Assembly (NCBI RefSeq): GCF_008727925.1
Contig: NZ_VTWT01000007.1
Span: 124,001 to 188,000, forward strand
DNA length: 64,000 nt
Reading direction: 5' to 3'
DNA from: Adhaeribacter soli
GTDB lineage: Bacteria; Bacteroidota; Bacteroidia; Cytophagales; Hymenobacteraceae
Both the position numbers and the translations under genes were made by a program. Below are positions 7,867 to 15,034 of the stretch, in pieces. Positions within the stretch are counted from its first letter, which is position 1; every line of letters starts with the position of its first letter. The notes below the pieces were generated by a model. The model was not told the DNA's origin and did not search any database. It saw nothing but the letters and a program-made list of their open reading frames with translations.

Positions 7867-8118
7867 GTTTCATTTTAAAAGCGCTGGTCTAAGTTTATAA
7901 CTTTGACCTATATATAACCTGAAGTTTTCAACTTCAGTGAGGCGACAGCCTCAAAAGGAAGTTTGCTCTTTCGGATCTATCGATCCGGAAGCATCCTGTT
8001 GCGGGTTTATTAACCCGCGTGGACCATTTGCAGGCCACAATCCGGGGATCAATAGATCCCCCGCAGGATGTTTTCGGATAAAAATATCCGAAAAAGCTGC
8101 TTTAGTTTAGAATGAAAC
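7867..8118. repeat. Multi-hairpin element with terminal inverted repeats, 252 bp
   Basis: Imperfect inverted ends (GTTTCATT at 7867-7874, AATGAAAC at 8111-8118) bound at least seven successive stem-loops: 7919-7937 (CTGAAGTT-TTC-AACTTCAG), 7938-7953 (TGAGGC-GACA-GCCTCA), 7970-7990 (GGATC core), 8001-8018 (GCGGGTT-TATT-AACCCGC), 8019-8038 (GTGG...CCAC, one bulge), 8044-8061 (GGGGATC-AATA-GATCCCC) and 8071-8094 (10-bp stem, loop AAAA). A further stem CATCCTG (7992-7998) with CAGGATG (8064-8070) would enclose the three central hairpins as a multi-branch junction. CTCCAAAGG occurs directly repeated outside both ends (7851-7859 and 8127-8135). There is no ORF. It may be a non-autonomous mobile element or a structured RNA. 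Confidence 0.7.
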
Positions 8119-8155
8119 GGACCTGTCTCCAAAGGAGGACTTTAAATTTATTTGC

Positions 8156-8240
8156 GTCATTCCGAGCAACGTCGAGGAAACTTATAAAGCCAATATCGAA
8201 ATGCAGCCTCATAAGCTCCCTCGGCTTCGCTCGGGATGAC
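8156..8240. repeat. Dispersed palindromic repeat (GTCATTCCGAGC type)
   Basis: The ends are GTCATTCCGAGC and GCTCGGGATGAC, an inverted repeat matching at 11 of 12 positions. Internal words GAAACTTATA and ATAAGCTCCCTCGG are shared with the repeat at 6290-6417. It lies directly downstream of the dehydrogenase gene's stop codon, so it will be present in the mRNA 3' end. Confidence 0.65.
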
Positions 8241-8247
8241 AACTTCG

Positions 8248-9474
8248 TTACAACAACTGGCTTAACGCAATCTCGAAGGAAGTTTTAGCAATTTCAGTTT
8301 TGTTGCTCTTCTGAGCATAGGTCTTCTTCAGCGCGTTGCCGATAATGGTGGAAATATCGGTGAAAATGGCTTCATCCGTAATTTCCACATTGTCGCCCAT
8401 TAAGTAAGCAAAAACCCGGGCCATGCCGCAGTTCGCAATGAAATCCGGAACTACAGAAACGTTTTGGTCAGCAAATTCGCCGGTTGGGCCAAAGAAGATC
8501 TCCGGATCCTGGAACGGTACGTTCGCGCCGCACGAAATTACTTCCAGACCGTTGTTCATCATGCTTTGTACCTGCTCTTTGGTAACCAATCTTGAAGCCG
8601 CCGCCGGAATAAAGATCTCCGCACCGGTTTTCCAGATCTGCTCGTTTATTTCGGCAAACGATAGCATGTTCGGGGCAAAAAGGGTATTCCCCTGGCGATT
8701 CAGGAACAATTCTTTAACCTCTTCAAAGGAAAAACCTTCCGGGTTCAGCAAGCCGCCGTTGCGGTCTATAATGCCTACAATTTTCGCGCCTTCGGAAGCC
8801 AGATAGTAAGCTGCAGCCGCACCAACGTTGCCCCAGCCTTGGATAATTGCTCGCTTGCCTTTAAATTCGCCACCCCAGATGCTGTAGTAATGACGCACTG
8901 CTTCGGCCACCCCGTAACCCGTGATCATGTCAGCCACGGTGTATTTGCGGGAAATGGAAGGGGTAAATTTGGCGTCTTCAATAACCTTGATAACGCCCTG
9001 GCGCAACTGGCCCACTTTGTTTATTTTCTGAGGTTCGGTGGCATTGAAATGTCCGTTTACCACGCCCTCTTGTGGGTGCCACAGGCCATAATCTTCAGTA
9101 ATCGGAATTACTTCGTGAATTTCATCCACGTTCAGGTCGCCGCCGGTGCCGTAATAGTTTTTCAGCAGCGGGAAAACAGCTTTGTACCAACGCTCAAGCA
9201 CGCCCCGTTTGCGCGGATCGGCCGGATCGAAGTTGATGCCGGATTTGGCGCCGCCAATGGCCGGGCCTGAAACCGTGAATTTCACTTCCATGGTTTTTGC
9301 CAGGCTTTCCACCTCACGTTTATCGAGACCTTTGCGCATGCGGGTTCCGCCGCCGGCTGCCCCACCGCGCAGGGAGTTAATAACTACCCAGCCTTCGGCT
9401 TCGGTTTCGGCATCTTTCCACTCAAAAACGATCTCCGGACGTTTGTTCTCAAATCGGGCAAGTAATTCTTTCAT
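8248..9474 (-). CDS. Glu/Leu/Phe/Val dehydrogenase family protein, 408 aa
   Basis: NAD(P)-dependent oxidative deaminase of the Glu/Leu/Phe/Val dehydrogenase family. The substrate-side motif GGGTRM (residues 41-46), the catalytic lysine in GGAKSGI (Lys77) and the catalytic aspartate in GGDLNVDE (Asp113) are present. The Rossmann domain opens with GWGNVG (213-218). The GGGTRM and GGAKSG forms differ from the classical GDH at 28654 (PYGGAKGG), so this copy may act on another amino acid such as leucine or valine, or be a diverged GDH; the sequence alone does not settle it. The start is ATG 9474. A TATCTTTG box at 9503-9510 on the same strand matches the Bacteroidota -7 consensus. Confidence 0.85.
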   Translation of the reverse strand: MKELLARFENKRPEIVFEWKDAETEAEGWVVINSLRGGAAGGGTRMRKGLDKREVESLAKTMEVKFTVSGPAIGGAKSGINFDPADPRKRGVLERWYKAVFPLLKNYYGTGGDLNVDEIHEVIPITEDYGLWHPQEGVVNGHFNATEPQKINKVGQLRQGVIKVIEDAKFTPSISRKYTVADMITGYGVAEAVRHYYSIWGGEFKGKRAIIQGWGNVGAAAAYYLASEGAKIVGIIDRNGGLLNPEGFSFEEVKELFLNRQGNTLFAPNMLSFAEINEQIWKTGAEIFIPAAASRLVTKEQVQSMMNNGLEVISCGANVPFQDPEIFFGPTGEFADQNVSVVPDFIANCGMARVFAYLMGDNVEITDEAIFTDISTIIGNALKKTYAQKSNKTEIAKTSFEIALSQLL

Positions 9475-9502
9475 TTATTTCACAGGTAATTAGTTCTGCG
9501 GG

Positions 9503-9510
9503 CAAAGATA
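9503..9510 (-). promoter_or_regulatory. Candidate -7 promoter box of the dehydrogenase gene
   Basis: TATCTTTG on the minus strand matches the Bacteroidota sigma-A -7 consensus TAnnTTTG, 28 bp upstream of the ATG at 9474. No good TTG-type -33 element is seen at the usual distance, so the call is tentative. Confidence 0.4.
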
Positions 9511-9559
9511 AGAATTCATTAAGTGGTTGAGGAAGTAAATTGCTGAATTTGGTTTTTTA

Positions 9560-10192
9560 TCAGGTCCCCTCAATTAATTTGATAAATTGGCTTGATGTGC
9601 CTTTGTAAGCCAAATTTTTCGTATGGCTTTCTTGAGAATCTCCTTTATAATACTTTACTTTTAAAGCTATATTTAACGGGATGGTTTCCTGATGAAGTTT
9701 TTCTGAATTTATCTCAGCGAGTTCGTGTATTTGAAAATAAAGAATTAATTTAATTGTAATGCTGCTCGAAGGACTAACTATCCAATAATGTCTGCCACCC
9801 AGTTCTTTGCTAAGAAGATTTTTATTTGCTAAAAGATGCTTTATATAGTACTCATCTAAATTTGCAGCACTATCTGTGAATAAAACTGCAGGAGGCATTT
9901 GGGATACAATTGCATTTAATTCTTCTTTATATGCCTGCGGAATGACAAGAGTAGCGTTTTGGGCTGGGTCTATTTTATCTCTAATAGCAACATATACTTT
10001 TTCAAGCACCTCGATATACAAAGTGTCTGTACTAGAGTTGCGAATTGCTAAATCGACTATTTTAACCGATTCTTCATAGCGCGATTGCTCTATTTTGTTT
10101 AATCCGGAAATAAGAATGTCTGGTGTTGTCGCATTTTTGTTGCAAGAATTCAGCGTGAAAAAGAAGATAAGAACGAAATATAATTGCTTCAT
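9560..10192 (-). CDS. Hypothetical lipoprotein, 210 aa
   Basis: The N-terminus MKQLYFVLIFFFTLNSCNK is a lipoprotein signal peptide with lipobox LNSC, so the mature protein should start at Cys17 and be membrane anchored. The rest is soluble, mixed alpha/beta in appearance, with no motif I recognise. The coding sequence is more AT-rich than neighbouring housekeeping genes. It lies 66 bp downstream of anmK on the same strand and may be read from that transcript. It is one of several small lipoprotein genes between 9.5 and 13.3 kb. Confidence 0.7.
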   Translation of the reverse strand: MKQLYFVLIFFFTLNSCNKNATTPDILISGLNKIEQSRYEESVKIVDLAIRNSSTDTLYIEVLEKVYVAIRDKIDPAQNATLVIPQAYKEELNAIVSQMPPAVLFTDSAANLDEYYIKHLLANKNLLSKELGGRHYWIVSPSSSITIKLILYFQIHELAEINSEKLHQETIPLNIALKVKYYKGDSQESHTKNLAYKGTSSQFIKLIEGT

Positions 10193-10258
10193 AATTGCTG
10201 ATGCCTAACTTTTAATGGTCTTCAGGCTTGTCCGATGAACTGATGAACTTTCCTTGAC

Positions 10259-11335
10259 TCAGGCCAGAAATATTGCGCCTCCCACATTATCCTTCGATGC
10301 ACCGGTAACGCTGCTCAGGCAATTTATTTCGTTTCGCCAGCGCAGAACGCCTAGAAATGCAAAAATAAGCGCCTCTTTAAAACTTACCAGCTCTGGCTCG
10401 GGTACTGCAACCTCCATGCTTTCACCCGCATACTGCCGGATCAGTTCTACCAGGAAGGTATTGAACGCGCCGCCGCCGGTAACCAGCATTTTGAGGTTTT
10501 TATTCGCTTTTCCTACCGTTTTCAGGCTTTCCGAGATCTGGAAAGCAATGTGGTGGCAGGCGGTATGTAGTTTATCCGGAATGGAAAGGGGGGAAGCTTG
10601 CAGCGTTTTCAGGCTATGCGCATCTACCCATTCCTTGCCTAAGGATTTCGGGAAGTTGGCGGAAAAGTATTCGGGGGCGTTTAATTCCTGAAACAGGGTT
10701 TCGTTAAAGTTTCCGCTCCGGGCAATCTCTCCGTTTTGGTCGTAAGAAAGCTGCAGTTCGTTGGCCAGAGCGTTCAGCAGCATGTTGCAGGCTGAAATAT
10801 CGTAGGCAATGCGCCGGCTCTGCTGTTCGAAGGAAATATTGGCAATACCGCCCAGGTTCAGGCAAAAGTCATAATCGTGGAAAAGCAGTTTGTCGCCGAT
10901 GGGTACCAAAGGGGCTCCCTGACCGCCTAAAGCAATGTCTAAGGTCCGGAAATCGCATACTACGGGCAAATTGGCGGCGGCGGCAATATAGGCGCCGTGG
11001 CCCAGTTGCCAGGAAATATGCTGGCCCGGCTGGTGGAAAATGGTATGGCCGTGGGAAGAAACGAAATCCGGCCGGAGGTTATCTTTTTGCACAAAATTCC
11101 GGACCAATTGTCCTAAGTAGCTTCCGTAGGCATGATCGGCGGCCACAAAATTGGGGGCGGAGGCTTGGTTTAAGGCCGATAATTGAATAATCCAATCAGA
11201 ATTATATTCAACGGTAGTTGTATTTAATATTTTATATATCCAATTGCCTTTATCTAACGTAAAACTACAGTATGCTAAGTCGACTCCATCCAGCGAGGTG
11301 CCCGACATAAGCCCGATTACGTGAAATGTGTTCAT
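10259..11335 (-). CDS. anmK: Anhydro-N-acetylmuramic acid kinase
   Basis: The 358-residue protein opens with the ATP-binding signature GLMSGTSLDGVD (residues 8-19) and contains SSHGHTIFHQPG, DFRTLDIALGGQGAPLVPIG and NLGGIANISF, all characteristic of AnmK. The enzyme phosphorylates and hydrolyses 1,6-anhydro-N-acetylmuramic acid released during cell-wall turnover, giving MurNAc-6-phosphate for recycling. Length and all conserved blocks are intact. The start is ATG 11335. It is divergent from the ArsR-type regulator at 11454, with about 120 bp of shared upstream DNA; no other cell-wall recycling gene is adjacent. Confidence 0.95.
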   Translation of the reverse strand: MNTFHVIGLMSGTSLDGVDLAYCSFTLDKGNWIYKILNTTTVEYNSDWIIQLSALNQASAPNFVAADHAYGSYLGQLVRNFVQKDNLRPDFVSSHGHTIFHQPGQHISWQLGHGAYIAAAANLPVVCDFRTLDIALGGQGAPLVPIGDKLLFHDYDFCLNLGGIANISFEQQSRRIAYDISACNMLLNALANELQLSYDQNGEIARSGNFNETLFQELNAPEYFSANFPKSLGKEWVDAHSLKTLQASPLSIPDKLHTACHHIAFQISESLKTVGKANKNLKMLVTGGGAFNTFLVELIRQYAGESMEVAVPEPELVSFKEALIFAFLGVLRWRNEINCLSSVTGASKDNVGGAIFLA

Positions 11336-11453
11336 AACTTAAATATAGCAGTTTATTTATGAATCGCACATCGCCTCGGGAACGGTACCTGATTTTGTGA
11401 CGTTTAACGTGGTAAGTGCAATGAAAAAGAAACTGTTTTAATTTTTTTAAGTT

Positions 11454-11762
11454 ATGAGAACGTTATTATCCAGAGTGGAATCTAAGAAAATTGATAAAGC
11501 CGCCGCCATGCTTAAGGTATTGGCCCACCCCAAGCGGCTGGCAATTGTAGACCTTTTGGGTAAAGAAGATAAAATGACGGTGACCGAAATTTATAAATAT
11601 CTTGATTTGCCCCAGGCGATTGCCTCCCAACACTTAATTACCCTCAAAGACAAAGGGGTGCTTTCCTCCTTTAAGGTAGGCACCAAAATTTATTATTCCT
11701 TATCTATTCCCAAGCTGATCGACGTGATCGATTGCCTTGAAGAGTGCTGTACCGATATTTAG
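11454..11762 (+). CDS. ArsR-family winged-helix transcriptional regulator
   Basis: A 102-residue protein with the ArsR/SmtB-type winged helix-turn-helix: LKVLAHPKRLAIVDLL (residues 20-35), a recognition helix around PQAIASQHLITLKDKG, and the wing VGTKIYYSL. The classical metal-site motif ELCVCDL is absent; the equivalent position reads TVTEIYKYL. However, a cysteine cluster sits at the C-terminus (Cys94, Cys98, Cys99 in CLEECC), which could bind metal or sense redox state; that is inference. It is divergent from anmK and stands alone, with its own strong terminator at 11790-11815. Its targets cannot be told from context. Confidence 0.85.
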   Translation: MRTLLSRVESKKIDKAAAMLKVLAHPKRLAIVDLLGKEDKMTVTEIYKYLDLPQAIASQHLITLKDKGVLSSFKVGTKIYYSLSIPKLIDVIDCLEECCTDI

Positions 11763-11789
11763 TGTTTATACTTTTAGATTCAGAGCAAA

Positions 11790-11815
11790 AAAGGAAGGCC
11801 CGTAAGCCTTCCTTT
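11790..11815 (+). terminator. Rho-independent terminator of the ArsR-type gene
   Basis: A 10-bp perfect stem AAAGGAAGGC/GCCTTCCTTT with a six-base loop is followed by a T-rich run (TTTTCTTGTTTT). It lies 28 bp after the regulator stop codon and may also serve the convergent lipoprotein gene ending at 11841. Confidence 0.85.
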
Positions 11816-11840
11816 TCTTGTTTTCAGCATTTCGGGTATT

Positions 11841-12380
11841 CTATAGTATGCTGAAAATATTGTAGTTCAACCGGTTTATCTTTTTATGAGTGGCGTTTGT
11901 AGGGGTAAATTCAAACTTACTGTTGCCCTGGTATAAGATAACTTTCCAGTTAGGAGCATTAAATAGCTTTTGGAGTTCGTTTGAGGGGATATTGGCTGAG
12001 AATCGGGAAGAGAAACCGGCTTTTGCTCTTTCCGAAAAAAGCAGAACAATATTTTTAGAAGAAGTAAGATGTTGGCCATTAGAAATGGTTAAGCTGTCCA
12101 GGCTTTTAAGCAAAACATCGTTAATAACTGTAAAATTAAGCGTACTCATGCTGGAAACCTCTGTTTTATGGCGAAAAGTAATATCGAGCTTTAATTCATT
12201 CGTATTATTTCCTGCAAAAAGAAGCGGCTTAATAAAATACTGGGTGCCCTCGTTCCCGACATAAAAGGTTTCATATAGGTTTTTGCCTGAGCCCGTGGAG
12301 CCGGGTTTAATTCCTGTACAACTGGTGAATACCAGCAATAAGATAAAAAATAAACCGGGTAGTAAGGTAAATGGTTTCAA
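11841..12380 (-). CDS. Hypothetical lipoprotein, 179 aa
   Basis: The signal peptide ends in VFTSC (lipid-attachment Cys21), followed by a short Gly/Ser linker (GIKPGSTGSG) and a beta-rich soluble domain of about 145 residues. I recognise no family. The only usable start is TTG at 12380, because no in-frame ATG lies upstream and the hydrophobic signal begins immediately after it. It is 14 bp downstream of the lipoprotein gene ending at 12395, on the same strand, so the two are surely co-transcribed and may act together in the envelope. Confidence 0.7.
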   Translation of the reverse strand: MKPFTLLPGLFFILLLVFTSCTGIKPGSTGSGKNLYETFYVGNEGTQYFIKPLLFAGNNTNELKLDITFRHKTEVSSMSTLNFTVINDVLLKSLDSLTISNGQHLTSSKNIVLLFSERAKAGFSSRFSANIPSNELQKLFNAPNWKVILYQGNSKFEFTPTNATHKKINRLNYNIFSIL

Positions 12381-12394
12381 GGATTTCTGTTGTA

Positions 12395-12889
12395 TTATTT
12401 TCCCTTTGTAAATAATCTTCTCTCCATAGCTAAAGCATTAAACAAGCTGTCTGAGAGGCGTTGGGAAGAAGTAAGTGCTGCAATAAAAATAAGTGATTGA
12501 TCGGAGGTGCGGTAAATATACTCGGTAATAGTCAAACTATCCCGCTGGTAGTGTTTTAAGCAATAGTTTGGGGCGCAGGAAAAGTCTTTGGGATCGGCTT
12601 CAGCCCTGCTCTTTTTAAGCCGCTCCAGGGTAGTATTATAAGGAATGCCAATAAATATCTCGTAATCCTGATGTTTAACGTGCTTTAATAAAGGAATCTG
12701 AGTCTGCGAATGGTGGTTAAAGTATGTGCGGTATTTTTTCTCCGAAGCCGCTTCAAGGGGCATTACCTTTTCTTTGCTGTGTAATCTGAAGGCAAGGTTG
12801 TTGAAAATAGATAATTCGGAAATGTTTTCATTGGAACATGAAGAAAGAAAGACTACTAAAAGAACCAGGGAAATGAAAAACTTCTGCAT
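12395..12889 (-). CDS. Hypothetical lipoprotein, 164 aa
   Basis: The N-terminus carries a short signal peptide with lipobox LSSC (Cys18). The mature part contains FSCAPNYCLKHY, whose two cysteines could form a disulphide, and a C-terminal helix after SQRLSDSLFNALAMERR. I recognise no family. It is the first gene of a two-lipoprotein unit with 11841-12380 (14-bp gap). A perfect 40-bp palindrome lies between its start and the TRL-like gene upstream. Confidence 0.7.
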   Translation of the reverse strand: MQKFFISLVLLVVFLSSCSNENISELSIFNNLAFRLHSKEKVMPLEAASEKKYRTYFNHHSQTQIPLLKHVKHQDYEIFIGIPYNTTLERLKKSRAEADPKDFSCAPNYCLKHYQRDSLTITEYIYRTSDQSLIFIAALTSSQRLSDSLFNALAMERRLFTKGK

Positions 12890-12913
12890 TAGTTGTAATC
12901 AATACTGCTAAAA

Positions 12914-12953
12914 ATAATGGGGATAACTATCAGCTGATAGTTATCCCCATTAT
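12914..12953. terminator. Perfect 40-bp palindrome (likely terminator of the TRL-like gene)
   Basis: Twenty bases, ATAATGGGGATAACTATCAG, are followed at once by their exact reverse complement with no spacer. It lies ten bases after the stop of the minus-strand gene at 12963 and about 24 bases before the start of the lipoprotein gene at 12889. Position favours a terminator or insulator. The perfect, loopless symmetry would also suit a dimeric DNA-binding protein. Confidence 0.6.
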
Positions 12954-12962
12954 AGGAATGGC

Positions 12963-13247
12963 TTATTCGCCGGTTACAATTGTTTCGTAAGTAACGATCA
13001 GGCCCAGGATGCTGGTGTGTTTAATATCTACGGTAGAAACGCGGGTAATACCGCCATTTTTAGCAGCTGAACGGATACTGGCATCGGCATCGAAAAATAA
13101 GATCCCTAAAAAGCCGGTAGCTTTTGCATTGCCTACTTTGTTTCCGATTGGGTTGCTGGTTGCGTTAACAGGAAGCGTGATTGCACAGCTGGTCATCATG
13201 GCAGCAGCTACTAAACCTAAGGCTAACGTTTTAACTTTTTTTAACAT
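12963..13247 (-). CDS. TRL-like family lipoprotein, 94 aa
   Basis: A small lipoprotein: the signal peptide ends in MMTSC (Cys21), then ITLPVNATSNPIGNKVG, a glycine-rich hydrophobic stretch (ATGFLGILFFDADASI), and AAKNGGITRVSTVDIKHTS. This pattern matches the TRL (tRNA-associated locus)-like protein family, whose function is unknown but whose members are small secreted or lipid-anchored proteins. The start is ATG 13247. It stands alone between the hemA region and the palindrome at 12914. Confidence 0.75.
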   Translation of the reverse strand: MLKKVKTLALGLVAAAMMTSCAITLPVNATSNPIGNKVGNAKATGFLGILFFDADASIRSAAKNGGITRVSTVDIKHTSILGLIVTYETIVTGE

Positions 13248-13479
13248 AAAAGATGAAAATTTAAGCTCCTACTCATTTGGCTTTTCGGTTTCGCCCCGTT
13301 TATTTAAGTGGGTTCTGGGCTCCACTTACTCATTTGCGCTTTCTTTTCCCTAAAACCGGGAAGCGGGAGTGCATACAAAGGCCAAACATAAATCAAATTT
13401 TCGAATATTTATATATATTAAATTCTTGTTATTCTAATATCGTCTTACAGGTTTATTTAAGCGGACAAAAGCAATAAAA

Positions 13480-13504
13480 AAAGCCACGCTGCAGGCGTGG
13501 CTTT
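13480..13504 (-). terminator. Rho-independent terminator of hemA
   Basis: A 10-bp stem AAAGCCACGC/GCGTGGCTTT, read on the minus strand, is followed by a run of T residues. It lies about 40 bp beyond the hemA stop codon. Confidence 0.85.
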
Positions 13505-13541
13505 ACTCTTTTTAGTTTTTAACGTGTAATGCTACCGTTTC

Positions 13542-14822
13542 CTAATGCTGAATGATTTCTTCCGGTTGTTTTTCCAGGTCGAAAAGATCGTTCAGTACGT
13601 CGATCAGGGTTTCGGCTTCACCGCGTTTGCAGGCAGCTTTCAGTTGCAGTACCGGTAACTTAATGATCTTCTGCATAATGGATTTGGTGAGGTCGTCCAT
13701 GCGCTTCAATTCGTCCGGCCCCATTTTCTTCAGGTAACGCGCCATCTCTTCCTGGCGGATCGTTTCCAGCGCGTTCTTCAGCTTGTGAATGGTAGGCGAT
13801 ACCACCATTTCCTTCGTCCAGTCGTTAAAGCTTTCAATGGATTCGGCAATAATCTCTTTTACTTTCGGAATGGAATCGATGCGCTGCTGCAGGGCGGCAG
13901 TGGCTTTGTTCTGAATGGTGTCGATGTTGTAAACCAGCACGCCCGGTACTTTTTCGGCCTCGGCTTCTACGCTCCGTGGCACCGAAAGGTCGATGAAGAA
14001 CTTAAAGGAAAGTACGTCCAGCCGCTTGATCATTTCGGTCGTGAAGAACGGCGAATCAGTAGCGATGGAAGAGATGATCACATCGGCTTCTTTCATGGCC
14101 GGTACCAGTTCCTCAAAAGGAATCACCTTCAGGTCGCATTCCTCGGCCAGGATCTGGGCTTTGGCCAACGTGCGGTTGGTAATGGTAGTATTTTTGGCGA
14201 AAGAAGAAGCGGCTAAGTTACGGCAAACATCCGCGCCGATTTCACCTAAGCCAACTACTAAAATTTTCGGGTTATCGATATCGGCAGTAAGTTCTTCTAC
14301 CAGCTCTACGGTGGCGTAAGAAGTAGAGGCGGCGCCATCGCGGAAAGAGGTTTCCTGTACCACGCGCTTGTTGGTGAAGAAAATGGCGTGCATCAGGCGG
14401 TGCAGGAACGGTCCGGCAGCGTTGTTGTCGGCCGACCACTGGTAAGCGGTTTTTACCTGGTTCGAGATCTGCATGTCGCCGATCACCTGGGCTTCCAGGC
14501 CCATGGCCACGTCGAATAAGTGCTGAACGGCGTCCTGCTGGTTATTCAGAATGGTGAAAAAATCGAAATACTGGCTGATGTTTCCAAGGCCTTTGGCAAT
14601 GCCGAGGAGCTTAACGATCTCGGTGCTGCAATCCTCGTCGGCACTGTAATATACTTCCGTGCGGTTGCATGTAGAAAGTATCAGTACATCAGTGGTTTGA
14701 ATACAATTTTGCACCAGCTGCATGAACTGCTTGCAGGCGTTTTCGTCTAAAGCAATAAGTTCGCGGATGGCCAGCGGCGCTTTTTTATGGGAAAGACTAA
14801 CTGCTTTAAAATTATGAAGCAT
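13542..14822 (-). CDS. hemA: Glutamyl-tRNA reductase
   Basis: A 426-residue protein with the family opening SHKKAPLAIRE (residues 11-21) and the catalytic STCNRTEVY, whose Cys52 is the thioester nucleophile. The NADPH-binding domain carries KILVVGLGEIGADVCRNLA, and the C-terminus has the dimerisation helices. It reduces glutamyl-tRNA(Glu) to glutamate-1-semialdehyde, the first committed step of C5 haem and tetrapyrrole synthesis, in the cytoplasm. All motifs are intact and the length is usual. The start is ATG 14822, with a TAATTTTG box at 14847-14854. It is divergent from the histidine kinase at 15035; no other haem gene is adjacent. Confidence 0.96.
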   Translation of the reverse strand: MLHNFKAVSLSHKKAPLAIRELIALDENACKQFMQLVQNCIQTTDVLILSTCNRTEVYYSADEDCSTEIVKLLGIAKGLGNISQYFDFFTILNNQQDAVQHLFDVAMGLEAQVIGDMQISNQVKTAYQWSADNNAAGPFLHRLMHAIFFTNKRVVQETSFRDGAASTSYATVELVEELTADIDNPKILVVGLGEIGADVCRNLAASSFAKNTTITNRTLAKAQILAEECDLKVIPFEELVPAMKEADVIISSIATDSPFFTTEMIKRLDVLSFKFFIDLSVPRSVEAEAEKVPGVLVYNIDTIQNKATAALQQRIDSIPKVKEIIAESIESFNDWTKEMVVSPTIHKLKNALETIRQEEMARYLKKMGPDELKRMDDLTKSIMQKIIKLPVLQLKAACKRGEAETLIDVLNDLFDLEKQPEEIIQH

Positions 14823-14846
14823 AGTAAATTACTCGTAACCAGGGCG

Positions 14847-14854
14847 CAAAATTA
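14847..14854 (-). promoter_or_regulatory. Candidate -7 promoter box of hemA
   Basis: TAATTTTG on the minus strand matches the Bacteroidota -7 consensus TAnnTTTG and lies 25 bp upstream of the hemA start. The -33 region is A/T-rich without a clean TTG, so the call is moderate. Confidence 0.45.
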
Positions 14855-15034
14855 CGGCTATATTACCTAATAATAAAGCCGCACCGCTTTTCGGTTCTTA
14901 TTTAGAACGTTTATAAATTATGCGGAAGCGGATGACATCCCCGGAAGTAGAACAAAATTTCCGCCGGAAAATTGCACATTCAGGATTTTTTTCCGTTGAT
15001 TAAGTGCCGCGTTCCGCCGCTTCGGCTTTTAAAT

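Noticed and set aside
7867-8118. Riboswitch for the neighbouring mscS-type gene or dehydrogenase gene
   Set aside because: It is downstream of the dehydrogenase stop and separated from the mscS-type start by the hairpin at 7805-7838; no known riboswitch consensus is visible.
14972-15034. TTG start of the histidine kinase frame
   Set aside because: ATG 15035 immediately precedes the first membrane helix, and the extra 21 residues have no conserved character.
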